A stretch of DNA of 64,000 nucleotides, from positions 382,108-446,107 of the forward strand of contig NZ_LJTC01000002.1 in the NCBI RefSeq assembly GCF_001306915.1. Reading direction: 5' to 3'. Of the stretch, positions 9,426 to 19,014 are shown piece by piece. Made by a program: the position numbers and the translations under genes. This DNA comes from Pseudoalteromonas lipolytica. Lineage in GTDB: Bacteria; Pseudomonadota; Gammaproteobacteria; Enterobacterales; Alteromonadaceae. The notes under the pieces are model-generated. The model did not search any database and was not told the DNA's origin. It was given only the letters and a program-made list of their open reading frames with translations. Positions within the stretch are counted from its first letter, which is position 1, and every line of letters begins with the position of its first letter.

Positions 9426-10292
9426 ATGACACACGCTTCAACCGCCCCGCTAACTTTAATAGCACCTGCAAAACTTAATTTATTCCTTCATATAAATGGT
9501 CGCCGTAAAGATGGCTACCATGAACTCGAAACCTTATTTACCTTTTTAGAATTTGGTGATGACTTAACATTTACTGTCAACAACGAGCCAAATATTACAG
9601 TAACCGGTGATACAAACGGTATTGAGCTTGCAGATAACCTTATATATAAAGCAGCCCGTTTATTACAACAGCACTGTGATTGCCAACAAGGCGCTTCAAT
9701 AAAGCTATTAAAACGTTTGCCTATGGGCGGCGGTGTTGGCGGCGGCTCATCTGATGCCGCCACTACCCTGCTTGCTCTTAATAAACTATGGGGTTGTGAT
9801 TTATCACTTACAGAATTAGCTCAGCTTGGGGTGAAATTAGGCGCTGATGTACCAGTATTTATCAATGGTCACACTGCCATTGCCCATGGGATTGGCGAGC
9901 AACTAGAAAATATTGAATTACCGCAAAGTTGGTTCTGTGTAGTGCATCCAGGGCAGCATGTGAGCACTGCGAAAATTTTTACCCACCCAGATTTAAAGCG
10001 CGACACACCTAAGCTAAAAGCAGACTGGCAAACAGAAAATTTAGGCAATGATTGTGAGGCTTTAGTTAAAAAGCTCTGCCCCGAGGTTGAAAAAGCCCTG
10101 CAGTGGTTGCTAAAATACGCCCCGTCAAAGATGACTGGTACAGGCGCTTGCTGCTTTGCTGAGTTTTCAACCGAGGCACAAGCACAACAAGTTTTAGCTC
10201 AATTACCAGAAAAATGGACAGGTTTTGTTGCAAGTAGTGCTACACTTTCTCCTGCTCATACAGCATTAAATGCTCACTTTGAAATGAAGTAA
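9426..10292 (+). CDS. ispE: 4-diphosphocytidyl-2-C-methyl-D-erythritol kinase
   Basis: GHMP-family kinase of the MEP isoprenoid pathway. Motifs: PAKLNLFLHINGRRKDGYH at the N-terminus (substrate-binding lysine) and the glycine-rich ATP loop PMGGGVGGGSSDAAT. With the ATG at 9426, two bases after the lolB stop, it has 288 residues, close to the family norm. An ATG at 9408 inside lolB would add six residues and cannot be excluded. It is co-transcribed with lolB upstream and lies 79 bp before prs. Confidence 0.96.
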   Translation: MTHASTAPLTLIAPAKLNLFLHINGRRKDGYHELETLFTFLEFGDDLTFTVNNEPNITVTGDTNGIELADNLIYKAARLLQQHCDCQQGASIKLLKRLPMGGGVGGGSSDAATTLLALNKLWGCDLSLTELAQLGVKLGADVPVFINGHTAIAHGIGEQLENIELPQSWFCVVHPGQHVSTAKIFTHPDLKRDTPKLKADWQTENLGNDCEALVKKLCPEVEKALQWLLKYAPSKMTGTGACCFAEFSTEAQAQQVLAQLPEKWTGFVASSATLSPAHTALNAHFEMK

Positions 10293-10371
10293 CGTACAAG
10301 TAAATGTTAACCTGCTTTGGTGCCTACCATAGCCTGTTAGTCCCAAAATTCAGTGCCTGAGGAACCCTACC

Positions 10372-11319
10372 GTGCCTGACATGAAGCTCTTCGCTGGTAA
10401 CGCAACACCTGAGCTAGCTCAAAAAGTTGCAAAACGTTTGTATATTGAATTAGGCGATGCTGTTGTTGGCCGTTTTAGTGACGGTGAGATCAGTGTTCAA
10501 ATTAATGAAAATGTTCGTGGCTCTGACGTTTTCATTGTCCAATCAACCTGTAACCCTACTAACGATAACTTAATGGAGCTTATCGTTATGGTTGATGCCC
10601 TACGTCGTGCGTCTGCTGGACGTATTACTGCCGTTATCCCTTACTTTGGTTATTCACGTCAAGACCGCCGCGTGCGTTCTGCGCGTGTACCAATTACAGC
10701 TAAAGTAGTTGCAGATTTCCTTTCAAGTGTTGGTGTTGACCGCGTTCTAACGGTTGATTTACACGCTGAACAAATCCAAGGTTTCTTCGACGTACCAGTT
10801 GATAACGTATTTGGTAGCCCAGTTCTACTTGAAGATATGAAAGAACGCGACTTCGATGACGTTGTTGTTGTTTCTCCTGATATCGGTGGTGTTGTTCGAG
10901 CTCGTGCAATCGCTAAGCTATTAAACGACACAGACCTTGCTATTATCGACAAGCGTCGTCCACAAGCAAACGTTTCACAAGTAATGCACATTATTGGTGA
11001 CGTTGAAGGTCGTGACTGTATCATCGTTGATGACATGATCGATACCGGTGGCACTTTATGTAAAGCAGCAGCAGCGCTTAAAGAACACGGTGCAAAACGC
11101 GTATTTGCTTACGCCACTCACCCAGTACTTTCTGGTAATGCAGCTGAGAACATTCGTAACTCAGTCATTGACGAAGTTATTGTAACTGACTCAATCACAC
11201 TATCTGACGAGCTTAAAGCAATTGATAAAATCAAAGTGCTTACACTTGCAGATATGCTTGCTGAAACAATCCGTCGTATCAGCAACGAAGAATCTATTTC
11301 AGCGATGTTTGAACACTAA
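10372..11319 (+). CDS. prs: Ribose-phosphate pyrophosphokinase (PRPP synthetase)
   Basis: Makes PRPP from ribose 5-phosphate and ATP for nucleotide, histidine, tryptophan and NAD synthesis. The 315-residue protein is very close to E. coli Prs, including the C-terminal [15 protein letters not shown] and the PRPP-binding loop [10 protein letters not shown]. The start is GTG, as in E. coli, with a good GAGGA ribosome binding site 7 bases upstream. It ends at a strong terminator. Confidence 0.98.
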   Translation: MPDMKLFAGNATPELAQKVAKRLYIELGDAVVGRFSDGEISVQINENVRGSDVFIVQSTCNPTNDNLMELIVMVDALRRASAGRITAVIPYFGYSRQDRRVRSARVPITAKVVADFLSSVGVDRVLTVDLHAEQIQGFFDVPVDNVFGSPVLLEDMKERDFDDVVVVSPDIGGVVRARAIAKLLNDTDLAIIDKRRPQANVSQVMHIIGDVEGRDCIIVDDMIDTGGTLCKAAAALKEHGAKRVFAYATHPVLSGNAAENIRNSVIDEVIVTDSITLSDELKAIDKIKVLTLADMLAETIRRISNEESISAMFEH

Positions 11320-11338
11320 TCAACATTACTGCAATACT

Positions 11339-11367
11339 AAAAAAAGCACCGTCTAGGTGCTTTTTTT
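11339..11367 (+). terminator. Intrinsic terminator of prs
   Basis: A stem AAAGCACC/GGTGCTTT with a five-base loop is followed by a run of T. It separates the lolB-ispE-prs transcript from rplY. Confidence 0.9.
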
Positions 11368-11397
11368 GTAGTCGTTATTTATTTTCCCCGAAAGGGG

Positions 11398-11406
11398 TGG
11401 TATGAT
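11398..11406 (+). promoter_or_regulatory. Extended -10 promoter of rplY
   Basis: TGGTATGAT gives a TG-N-TATGAT extended -10 element, followed by the GC-rich discriminator AGCGCGCC typical of growth-rate-controlled promoters. The -35 at the right distance (TTTATT, 11378-11383) is weak, which an extended -10 can tolerate. Confidence 0.55.
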
Positions 11407-11422
11407 AGCGCGCCTTTTGGCT

Positions 11423-11446
11423 GGGGACCTTGGTCGCAAAGGCCCT
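11423..11446 (+). promoter_or_regulatory. Hairpin in the rplY leader, possible L25 autoregulatory site
   Basis: In the leader RNA, GGG-A-CCUU (11424-11431) pairs with AAGG-CCC (11439-11445), leaving one bulged A and a seven-base loop GGUCGCA. It lies about 25 bases upstream of the rplY start. Leader-based autoregulation of rplY by L25 is known in E. coli and relatives; assigning this hairpin that role is inference. Confidence 0.5.
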
Positions 11447-11471
11447 AAGACTATTAATTATTGGAGACATT

Positions 11472-12083
11472 ATGTCAACTTACACATACAATGCAGAATT
11501 ACGTACAGAAACAGGTACTGGTGCGAGCCGCCGCCTACGCCGTGAAGATAAAGTTCCTGCAATCCTTTACGGTGCTGACAAAGAAGCTGCATCAATCGTT
11601 CTTGCACACAAAGATATGATCAAAGCGCAAGAAGACGAAGGTTTCTACACGCACATCCTTACTTTAAACATCGGTGGCGAGTCAGTTGAAGCTATCCTTA
11701 AAGATATTCAACGTCACCCGTACAAGCCTAAGATCACTCACTTAGACTTCCAACGTGTAGATGCTACTCACAAACTTCACACTAAAGTGCCTGTACACTT
11801 CATCGGTGAAGAGAAAGTAACTAAAGCTGGTAACACTGTTGTTCACCAATTAACTGAAATCGAAATCACGTGTCTTCCTAAAGCACTTCCTGAGTTCGTT
11901 GAAGTTAACGTTTCAGATTTAGTAGCTGGTGATTCAATCCACCTTTCTGACCTTAAACTTCCTTCAGGTGTTTCATCTGTTGAGCTAACTAAAGGCGCTG
12001 ATCACGATCAGTCAGTTGTTACTGTTAAAGCTAACAAAGCAGCTCCAGCTGAAGAAGAAGCTTCAGAAGACGCTGCAGAATAA
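11472..12083 (+). CDS. rplY: Ribosomal protein L25 (long, Ctc/TL5 form)
   Basis: Binds 5S rRNA in the large ribosomal subunit. At 203 residues it is the long form: an L25 domain (about 1-95, with TGTGASRRLRRE and VPAILYG) plus the beta-rich C-terminal TL5/Ctc domain and an acidic Ala/Glu tail. E. coli L25 has only the first domain. The ATG at 11472 follows GGAG with suitable spacing; in-frame upstream codons (from 11430) fall inside the leader hairpin and are unlikely starts. pth follows at once. Confidence 0.95.
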   Translation: MSTYTYNAELRTETGTGASRRLRREDKVPAILYGADKEAASIVLAHKDMIKAQEDEGFYTHILTLNIGGESVEAILKDIQRHPYKPKITHLDFQRVDATHKLHTKVPVHFIGEEKVTKAGNTVVHQLTEIEITCLPKALPEFVEVNVSDLVAGDSIHLSDLKLPSGVSSVELTKGADHDQSVVTVKANKAAPAEEEASEDAAE

Positions 12084-12102
12084 TTTTTAAGGTGTAAACA
12101 CC

Positions 12103-12687
12103 TTGAATTCTATTCAAATGCTTGTGGGCCTGGCTAATCCAGGCCCCGAATACGCAAACACACGCCATAATGCAGGTGCTTGGTTCATCGAAGAACTGGC
12201 TGCACGTTATAACTGCACACTCAAACATGATCCTAAATATCACGGCCTCACCGGCAAAGTGATTATTCAAGGCCAAGAATTTAAATTACTGATCCCTACA
12301 ACTTATATGAATTTAAGTGGTAAGGCGGTGAGTAGTCTCGCTAATTTCTTTAAAATCCCTGTTGAGAACATTCTCGTTGCTCATGACGAAATGGACTTAG
12401 ATCCTGGGATTGCAAAACTTAAAAAAGGTGGCGGCCACGGCGGTCATAATGGTTTAAAAGATATTATTGCGAAAATGGCAAACCAAAAAGATTTCATGCG
12501 CCTTCGCATAGGCATTGGTCATCCAGGTCACCGAGAAATGGTAACAGGCTGGGTGCTAGGTAAAGCCGCGAAAGACGATCAAGAAAAAATGGACGCCGCC
12601 GTTGACGAAGCAGTTCGTTGTATGGAAATACTTGCAAAAGATGGTGTGTTAAAAGCACAAAACAGACTACATTCATTTAAACCTTAA
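12103..12687 (+). CDS. pth: Peptidyl-tRNA hydrolase
   Basis: Cleaves peptidyl-tRNA released prematurely from ribosomes. Motifs: [19 protein letters not shown] with the catalytic His and Asn, [16 protein letters not shown], and [13 protein letters not shown] choose a TTG start because AAGGTG lies 8 bases before it and it gives the usual few residues before LVGLANPG. The in-frame ATG five codons later has no ribosome binding site. rplY-pth-ychF order is common in gammaproteobacteria. Confidence 0.95.
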   Translation: MNSIQMLVGLANPGPEYANTRHNAGAWFIEELAARYNCTLKHDPKYHGLTGKVIIQGQEFKLLIPTTYMNLSGKAVSSLANFFKIPVENILVAHDEMDLDPGIAKLKKGGGHGGHNGLKDIIAKMANQKDFMRLRIGIGHPGHREMVTGWVLGKAAKDDQEKMDAAVDEAVRCMEILAKDGVLKAQNRLHSFKP

Positions 12688-12721
12688 TCCGTTTTAATGA
12701 AATTACACAAGGTATCTTACT

Positions 12722-13813
12722 ATGGGTTTTAAATGTGGCATCGTTGGTTTGCCAAACGTTGGTAAATCAACTCTATTTAATGCACTAACTAAAGCGGGTA
12801 TTGAAGCCGCTAACTTCCCTTTTTGTACCATTGAGCCTAACACGGGTGTGGTACCGGTTCCTGATGCGCGCTTAAATGATTTAGCCGCTATCGTAAATCC
12901 TCAGCGTATTTTACCAACGACGATGGAATTCGTTGATATTGCAGGTCTAGTAAAAGGCGCATCGAAAGGTGAAGGTTTAGGTAACCAATTCTTAGCAAAC
13001 ATTCGTGAAACAGATGCGATTGGTCACGTTGTTCGTTGTTTTGAAGACGAAAACATTGTTCACGTTGCTGGCACAATTGACCCTGCTGATGATATCGACG
13101 TAATTAACACTGAATTAGTACTTGCTGATATGGACAGTGCTGATAAAGCGATTGTTCGTAATGCTAAAAAAGCAAAAGGCGGCGACAAAGACGCTAAAGA
13201 GCAAAATGCTGTTTTAGAAAAAGTAAAAGTACACTTAGATGAAGGTTTAACGTTACGTTCTTTAGAACTAACTAAAGAAGAAAAAGCAGCAATTAAGCCG
13301 CTTAACTTCTTAACAATCAAACCGACCATGTATATTGCTAACGTGGCAGAAGATGGTTTTGAAAATAACCCTTACCTAGACAAAGTACGTGAAATTGCCG
13401 CTGCAGAAGATGCGGTTGTTATTCCAGTATGTGCAGCGATTGAATCTGAGTTATCTGAACTTGAAGAAGAAGATAAACTAGAATTTATGGCTGACCTAGG
13501 TTTAGAAGAACCAGGTCTTAACTTAGTGATCCGTGGTGGTTACGAGTTACTTAAATTACAAACCTACTTCACTGCTGGCGTTAAAGAAGTACGTGCATGG
13601 ACAATCCCAGTAGGTGCGACTGCACCACAAGCTGCGGGTAAAATCCACACTGACTTTGAGCGTGGCTTTATCCGTGCACAAACTATTGCATTTGACGACT
13701 ACATTGCGTTTAAAGGCGAAAGCGGTGCTAAAGAAGCTGGTAAGATGCGTCAAGAAGGTAAAGAGTACATCGTTAAAGACGGCGATGTGATGAACTTCTT
13801 ATTTAACGTATAA
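12722..13813 (+). CDS. ychF: Redox-regulated ATPase/GTPase YchF (OLA1 family)
   Basis: A 363-residue Obg-family P-loop protein that prefers ATP and associates with ribosomes (family knowledge). G1 loop GLPNVGKST at residues 8-16, G3 region [17 protein letters not shown], a coiled-coil insert around residues 130-190, and a C-terminal TGS domain ([19 protein letters not shown]). It lies 34 bp after pth and ends in a clear terminator. Confidence 0.97.
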   Translation: MGFKCGIVGLPNVGKSTLFNALTKAGIEAANFPFCTIEPNTGVVPVPDARLNDLAAIVNPQRILPTTMEFVDIAGLVKGASKGEGLGNQFLANIRETDAIGHVVRCFEDENIVHVAGTIDPADDIDVINTELVLADMDSADKAIVRNAKKAKGGDKDAKEQNAVLEKVKVHLDEGLTLRSLELTKEEKAAIKPLNFLTIKPTMYIANVAEDGFENNPYLDKVREIAAAEDAVVIPVCAAIESELSELEEEDKLEFMADLGLEEPGLNLVIRGGYELLKLQTYFTAGVKEVRAWTIPVGATAPQAAGKIHTDFERGFIRAQTIAFDDYIAFKGESGAKEAGKMRQEGKEYIVKDGDVMNFLFNV

Positions 13814-13835
13814 GCATATTTGCTCATTCGATTTT

Positions 13836-13864
13836 AAAAGGCTCGTTATTACGAGCCTTTTTTA
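13836..13864 (+). terminator. Intrinsic terminator of ychF
   Basis: Stem AAAGGCTCG/CGAGCCTTT with a six-base loop, followed by a T-run. Confidence 0.9.
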
Positions 13865-14380
13865 TTGTCTAAATATTACTAACCCTTCCTAAAACATCAA
13901 AGCATGGTGAGTAATACTTCTGCAGCCTTACCTCTGCTTGTTCTTTTTAGTGATGTACGGTGTTATTTATGCTTAACAGTGAATCGTCGTCGAAAGCAAA
14001 TGAGTGATAACAACAGTTAATTGAGGGGATTTCAAAGCTCGCTAGCAATTTTGCGACCTATTGACTGCTCGATTAGCAAATTGTGGGGATTTTAAAAGTA
14101 AAAATAAGCCCCCTTAGTGACAAAATAGCCTATATAAATTCATTCGCTTTCGCTTTTTTATGTTTAAATCACCTAAAAGATCACGCTAACTAATTTTGAA
14201 ACTTGATTTTTGTATGAAAATCAAGCAGCTTTAAATGTACGTTTTAAAACTCTTACGATGCGTTTGGGAATTAAACTCATAAATTGCAGTCAAAAAAACA
14301 GCAATTTAAATGAAATTTCGCCACTTAGCTTAATTTTAATGCAAACAAACACTGATAAGCATTTTTTTGCAAAAAAGGTG
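13865..14380. other. Intergenic stretch upstream of the tRNA operon
   Basis: No convincing gene. The only frame of any length (14210-14458) begins in AT-rich DNA and runs over the tRNA promoter. Two GGGGATTT-AAAG segments (around 14024 and 14088) make a loose direct repeat. The last 40 bases before the promoter are A/T-rich and could act as an UP element. Confidence 0.5.
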
Positions 14381-14409
14381 TTGACGGATTTAGGTCATAT
14401 CAGCATAAT
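14381..14409 (+). promoter_or_regulatory. Sigma-70 promoter of the tRNA operon
   Basis: TTGACG and CATAAT are separated by exactly 17 bp and followed by the GC-rich discriminator ACGCCCCGC, the pattern of stable-RNA promoters under stringent control. An A/T-rich stretch lies just upstream. The first tRNA begins 40 bp after the -10. Confidence 0.8.
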
Positions 14410-14448
14410 ACGCCCCGCACTCAGCGATGAAGTGCTAACAAAAAAGAT

Positions 14449-14525
14449 GGCTAAGTAGCTCAGTTGGTTAGAGCACATCACTCATAATGATGGGGTCACA
14501 GGTTCAAATCCCGTCTTAGCCACCA
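14449..14525 (+). tRNA. tRNA-Met (CAT)
   Basis: 77 nt with encoded CCA; acceptor GGCTAAG/CTTAGCC and anticodon CAT in the loop CTCATAA. It is almost identical to E. coli elongator tRNA-Met (metT). First gene of the operon. Confidence 0.97.
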
Positions 14526-14585
14526 TTCTTTTTGTTGCTCAATGAAGAGTTTAAAATAACTACCAGTACTTTAAGTACGAATGAT

Positions 14586-14670
<85 letters not shown>

Positions 14671-14706
14671 TGTTCTTGATAAGAACTCAAACTATCAAGC
14701 TTTTGT

Positions 14707-14781
14707 TGGGATATCGCCAAGCGGTAAGGCAGCAGGTTTTGATCCTGCCATTCCCAGGTTCAAATCCTGGTATCCCAGCCA
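14707..14781 (+). tRNA. tRNA-Gln (TTG), copy 1
   Basis: 75 nt with encoded CCA; acceptor TGGGATA/TATCCCA and anticodon TTG. Only four bases separate it from the next tRNA-Met. Confidence 0.97.
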
Positions 14782-14785
14782 CGAT

Positions 14786-14862
14786 GGCTAAGTAGCTCAG
14801 TTGGTTAGAGCACATCACTCATAATGATGGGGTCACAGGTTCAAATCCCGTCTTAGCCACCA
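14786..14862 (+). tRNA. tRNA-Met (CAT), copy 2
   Basis: Identical in sequence to the Met tRNA at 14449; the repeated flanks on both sides show that it arose by duplication. Confidence 0.97.
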
Positions 14863-14949
14863 TTCTTTCTTAAGAATGGCTCTGCAGGAGTTAAAGCTGC
14901 ACTCAATGAAGAGTTTAAAATAACTACCAGTACTTTTAGTACGAATGAT

Positions 14950-15003
14950 GCGGAGTAGCGGAATTGGCCGATGTCTTGATTAAGACGCTGGATTTAGGTT
15001 CCC
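14950..15003 (+). pseudogene. Truncated tRNA-Leu remnant
   Basis: It starts like the Leu(TAG) genes and keeps GCGGAATTGG of the D-arm and TGGATTTAGGTTCC of the anticodon arm. It has one base missing in the acceptor, a 15-base insertion in the D region, and lacks the variable arm, T arm and acceptor 3' half. It cannot fold into a tRNA. Confidence 0.8.
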
Positions 15004-15025
15004 TTACTACAAACGCAAAAGGTAT

Positions 15026-15110
<85 letters not shown>

Positions 15111-15150
15111 TGTTCTTGATAAGAACCAAAACTATCAAATTATTCTTTGT

Positions 15151-15225
15151 TGGGATATCGCCAAGCGGTAAGGCAGCAGGTTTTGATCCTGCCATTCCCA
15201 GGTTCAAATCCTGGTATCCCAGCCA
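15151..15225 (+). tRNA. tRNA-Gln (TTG), copy 2
   Basis: Identical to the copy at 14707; anticodon TTG, CCA encoded. Confidence 0.97.
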
Positions 15226-15295
15226 CTTTCTCAAAGTGTCAAAGAATGCTCAATGAAGAGTCTAAAATAACTACCAGTACATTAGTACGAATGAT

Positions 15296-15380
<85 letters not shown>

Positions 15381-15420
15381 TGTTCTTGATAAGAACTCAA
15401 ACTATCAAATTATTCTTTGT

Positions 15421-15495
15421 TGGGATATCGCCAAGCGGTAAGGCAGCAGGTTTTGATCCTGCCATTCCCAGGTTCAAATCCTGGTATCCCAGCCA
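15421..15495 (+). tRNA. tRNA-Gln (TTG), copy 3
   Basis: Identical to the other Gln copies and exactly 270 bp after copy 2. Confidence 0.97.
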
Positions 15496-15565
15496 CTTTC
15501 TCAGAGTGATAAAGAATACTCAATGAAGAGTCTAAAATAACTACCAGTACATTAGTACAAATGAT

Positions 15566-15650
<85 letters not shown>

Positions 15651-15688
15651 TGTTCTTAAGTAGAACTAAAACTCTTCAAGTTTAGCGT

Positions 15689-15763
15689 TGGGATATCGCC
15701 AAGCGGTAAGGCAGCAGGTTTTGATCCTGCCATTCCCAGGTTCAAATCCTGGTATCCCAGCCA
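15689..15763 (+). tRNA. tRNA-Gln (TTG), copy 4
   Basis: Last gene of the operon, 268 bp after copy 3. The spacer before it has diverged from the other units, while the tRNA itself is unchanged. I see no strong terminator after it. Confidence 0.97.
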
Positions 15764-15783
15764 ACTACTTACTTCCCTTTCAA

Positions 15784-15837
15784 GTTTAAAGTTTAAAGTT
15801 TAAAGTTTAAAGTTTAAAGTTTAAAGTTTAAAGTTTA
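15784..15837. repeat. Heptanucleotide tandem repeat
   Basis: Seven full copies of GTTTAAA and a partial eighth, perfect and in phase, starting 20 bp after the last tRNA. It contains no start codon and no frame of its own. A slippage-prone microsatellite. Confidence 0.95.
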
Positions 15838-15860
15838 TCCAAAGTATATTCGGTAATTTT

Positions 15861-16022
15861 ATACCAATTCGCTTAATTAAGTAGTCTATTTTGAGGCAAT
15901 AAAACCTCGTTGATAACAAGGCAAAAATTTCGTTATTTAGTTGTTCTAAATCAGAAATTTTTAACGCAGGTAGCGACAGGTTTAATCCCTCAAAATGATT
16001 AAGTATTATTGCGGATTGGTAT
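15861..16022. repeat. 162-bp imperfect palindromic element (MITE-like)
   Basis: The ends ATACCAATTCGC and GCGGATTGGTAT are inverted repeats. The arms continue to match imperfectly for about 45 bp (ATTTTGAGG versus CCTCAAAAT), and the centre holds a second inverted repeat, AAAAATTTC/GAAATTTTT. The whole element can fold into one long hairpin. Elements with this kind of end are widespread in intergenic DNA of marine Alteromonadales (recalled knowledge). No protein is encoded. Confidence 0.8.
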
Positions 16023-16028
16023 TAGCAC

Positions 16029-16056
16029 AAAAAAAAGGGCTAATTTTCATTACCCC
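16029..16056 (-). terminator. Intrinsic terminator of ubiF
   Basis: On the minus strand GGGGTAAT-GAAA-ATTAGCCC forms a stem with one G-G mismatch and a GAAA tetraloop, followed by eight T. It lies 36 bp beyond the ubiF stop. Confidence 0.75.
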
Positions 16057-16091
16057 GCTTCTTTGCCTTTTGTAAGATTAATTTTTTACTA

Positions 16092-17261
16092 TTAACTTAA
16101 TGTCCCGCTAATCGCATACTTTAAAACCCAGTTCTTTGCAGGGCCTGTGTTATTAGCAAGCTTTAAAAACTTACTGCGCACCCAGCTCAGTGGTTTAATC
16201 TCGTTTGAAAAACCAAAATAACATGCATCCATCATACTCATCATTAGTAAATTAGCGTGGCGGCGTTTTTTCTCGTAGCGCTTTAATAACGCTTGCTGAC
16301 CAACATCAGGTTGATCTGCCAAAATATCTGCCAGTGCTACAACATCTTGAAAGCCTAAGTTTACACCTTGCCCAGCAAGCGGGTTAATTGTGTGCGCCGA
16401 ATCACCCACTAAAACTAAACGTCCGTGCGAGTAATCATTGGCATGTTGGCGTGCAAGTGGAAAAACAGCATGCTCAAGTAATTCAAAGTCGCCCGGTAGT
16501 TCAGGAAAATGTTCAATGAGTTTTGCTTTAAGTTGCTCATTCGACAACTTTTGCCACTGCTTTAAAACCGCAGCATCGTGATAACAAATTAAATTAGCAT
16601 AAGGCGCCTGCATCGGTAAAAATGCTACTGGGCCGCTTGGCGTAAATTGTTGCCACGTTTTTACCTGCTGCGGGGCATCTAATTTGATTAACACGCCCAT
16701 GCAATGCTGGCCATATTGCCAACCCGTTACACCTAAACCAGCTTTAGTTCGCAATTGTGACTGTCCACCATCTGCAGCAACAACTAAATCAGCGGTATAT
16801 TGAGTATCGCCATAATGTAAGGTGATTGAATCAGCCGTTTGAGTAATATCCGTAATGGCTGTTAGTTGCTCTATCACTTCGATATTGTACTTGGCGAATT
16901 CCTGCCAAAGACTTGCTTGAATTAAATTATTTTCGATTAAATGACCTAAATGCGTTTCGCCAATTTCATGGCAATCAAACAATAAATTCTCGCCTTGTTG
17001 CTGGTAGGCCTCTAATTGTTGATAAGGTGCGATACGATTTTGTCTTAGTAACGGCATTGCACCAAGCTCATCGAGTAAATTTTCTGAAAAACGATTAATA
17101 GCCGAAATGCGAATATCTACCTTATCTGAGCTTAAAATATGATCAGCATCGATAAGGTGCTTTTCAATAACGGAGACATCCCTACCCTGCTTGGCCAGTT
17201 TTACAGCAGTAGCAGCACCTACCATGCCGCCACCGACAACAATTACCTTATTTTTATTCAT
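16092..17261 (-). CDS. ubiF: Ubiquinone biosynthesis FAD hydroxylase, UbiF type
   Basis: A 389-residue flavoprotein monooxygenase of the UbiH/UbiF/VisC family. It has the N-terminal FAD-binding VVGGGMVGAATAVKLA, the middle VAADGGQSQLR, and the C-terminal GDSAHTINPLAGQGVNLGFQ. Several stretches follow E. coli UbiF rather than UbiH (DVRISAI-like, WQQFTPSGPVAFLP, RRHANLLMMSMMD), and the gene is divergent from miaB exactly as ubiF is in E. coli. Expected reaction: C6 hydroxylation of demethoxyubiquinol at the membrane. Sub-family choice (UbiF rather than UbiH, UbiI or UbiM) rests on similarity and synteny. Confidence 0.88.
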   Translation of the reverse strand: MNKNKVIVVGGGMVGAATAVKLAKQGRDVSVIEKHLIDADHILSSDKVDIRISAINRFSENLLDELGAMPLLRQNRIAPYQQLEAYQQQGENLLFDCHEIGETHLGHLIENNLIQASLWQEFAKYNIEVIEQLTAITDITQTADSITLHYGDTQYTADLVVAADGGQSQLRTKAGLGVTGWQYGQHCMGVLIKLDAPQQVKTWQQFTPSGPVAFLPMQAPYANLICYHDAAVLKQWQKLSNEQLKAKLIEHFPELPGDFELLEHAVFPLARQHANDYSHGRLVLVGDSAHTINPLAGQGVNLGFQDVVALADILADQPDVGQQALLKRYEKKRRHANLLMMSMMDACYFGFSNEIKPLSWVRSKFLKLANNTGPAKNWVLKYAISGTLS

Positions 17262-17519
17262 TTAATATTCGCTCATTTGGCTATTTAAATACGGGATAAA
17301 TTGTAACGTAATTCAATATTGCGTGTCAGTGCATTTACCGCTTATGAATTTCAAAACAGTGACTTGTTTGATTTCACACCACAAAGATAAAAACTATACT
17401 TGGATCTGTGCGGGTATCCAGCTAAAATACGCGTCCTTTAAGTCGGCATACTTGCCACTTAATCCTGTTTCTAACACATTTTTGTGTCACTACCGAATTG
17501 AAAACGAGGCTATATTTCA

Positions 17520-18965
17520 ATGAGTAAAAAGCTGCATATTAAAACCTGGGGTTGTCAGATGAACGAGTACGACTCTCAGAAAATGGCTGATCTACTAGAT
17601 GCGACTAACGGCTATCAGTTAACTGAAGAAGCTGAAGACGCTGACGTGATCTTACTCAATACCTGTTCAATCCGTGAAAAGGCACAAGAGAAAGTATTCC
17701 ATCAGCTTGGCCGTTGGAAACTATTAAAAGACGACAAACCAGAGTTAATCATTGGTGTTGGTGGCTGTGTTGCATCGCAAGAAGGTGACTCAATTCGTCA
17801 ACGTGCACCGTTTGTTGATGTAATCTTTGGCCCGCAAACATTACACCGCTTACCAGAAATGATTAAGCAAGTGCAAAGTGGCGACAGCAGCTCGGTAGTT
17901 GACGTTTCATTCCCTGAGATTGAAAAGTTCGACCGTTTACCTGAGCCAAAAGCGGAAGGACCTACTGCGTTTGTATCAATTATGGAAGGTTGTTCTAAAT
18001 ACTGTACATTCTGCGTAGTGCCTTATACGCGTGGTGAAGAAGTAAGCCGCCCTCTTGATGACGTATTACTTGAAGTTGCCCAACTTGCAGAGCAAGGTGT
18101 TCGCGAAGTAAACCTACTTGGTCAAAACGTAAATGCGTATCGTGGTGAAACTCACGACGGTGAAATTTGTTACTTCTCTGATTTATTACGTTATGTCGCT
18201 GCGATTGACGGTATTGACCGCATTCGTTATACCACATCGCACCCAGTAGAATTTACGCCAGATATCATTGATGCGTACGCAGACGTACCTGAGCTTGTTG
18301 ACCACCTACACTTACCAGTACAAAGTGGTTCAGACCGTGTTCTTAACCTTATGAAACGTGGTCATACTGCACTCGAGTACAAATCTACGATTCGTAAGTT
18401 ACGTAAAATTCGCCCTAACCTAAGCATGTCTTCAGACTTCATCATTGGTTTCCCAGGCGAAAGCAAAGCGGACTTTGAAGCAACTATGAACCTTATCAAT
18501 GACATTGGTTTTGATATGAGCTTTAGCTTCATCTACAGTGCGCGCCCTGGTACGCCAGCTGCTGATTTACCAGATGACGTAACAGAGCAAGAGAAAAAAG
18601 AACGTTTATACATTCTGCAAAACCGTATCACGCAAATGGCGCAGCAAATCAGCCGCCAAATGTTTGATACCGAACAGCGTATCCTAGTTGAAGGTCCTTC
18701 TAAGAAGAACCCAATGGAATTACGTGGCCGTACTGAGAACAACCGAGTGGTTAACTTTGAAGGCCCTCACTCAGTGATCGGTCAATTCGTTGATGTACGT
18801 ATTACAGAAGCATTGCCAAACTCTTTACGTGGTGAATTAATTCGTACAGAATCAGAAATGAACTTACGCCGTGATGTGGCACCTTCAGCTATTTTAAATA
18901 AAGCTGCTGAAGCTGAGGCCGCTACGGCCCCTAACGAAATTGGCGTTGCTACTTTCGTACCTTAG
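17520..18965 (+). CDS. miaB: tRNA-2-methylthio-N6-dimethylallyladenosine synthase
   Basis: Radical-SAM methylthiotransferase that adds a methylthio group to i6A37 of tRNAs. It has three N-terminal cluster cysteines ([22 protein letters not shown]), the radical-SAM CxxxCxxC in [16 protein letters not shown], and a C-terminal TRAM domain. At 481 residues it has the usual length. First gene of the miaB-ybeZ-ybeY-corC-lnt run. The separation of 258 bp from ubiF leaves room for divergent promoters, but none stands out. Confidence 0.98.
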   Translation: MSKKLHIKTWGCQMNEYDSQKMADLLDATNGYQLTEEAEDADVILLNTCSIREKAQEKVFHQLGRWKLLKDDKPELIIGVGGCVASQEGDSIRQRAPFVDVIFGPQTLHRLPEMIKQVQSGDSSSVVDVSFPEIEKFDRLPEPKAEGPTAFVSIMEGCSKYCTFCVVPYTRGEEVSRPLDDVLLEVAQLAEQGVREVNLLGQNVNAYRGETHDGEICYFSDLLRYVAAIDGIDRIRYTTSHPVEFTPDIIDAYADVPELVDHLHLPVQSGSDRVLNLMKRGHTALEYKSTIRKLRKIRPNLSMSSDFIIGFPGESKADFEATMNLINDIGFDMSFSFIYSARPGTPAADLPDDVTEQEKKERLYILQNRITQMAQQISRQMFDTEQRILVEGPSKKNPMELRGRTENNRVVNFEGPHSVIGQFVDVRITEALPNSLRGELIRTESEMNLRRDVAPSAILNKAAEAEAATAPNEIGVATFVP

Positions 18966-19014
18966 GGTGACACTTGGTGCAGGCACAGCCTGCACCCATC
19001 AATAGGAAGCAATT

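Noticed and set aside
14210..14458. 82-residue open frame before the tRNA operon
   Set aside because: It runs through the tRNA promoter and into the first tRNA, has no ribosome binding site and no recognisable protein features.
15784..15837. Possible CRISPR array
   Set aside because: The heptamers are contiguous with no spacers and no cas genes are near; it is a microsatellite. The fimV repeats are likewise coding tandem repeats without spacers.
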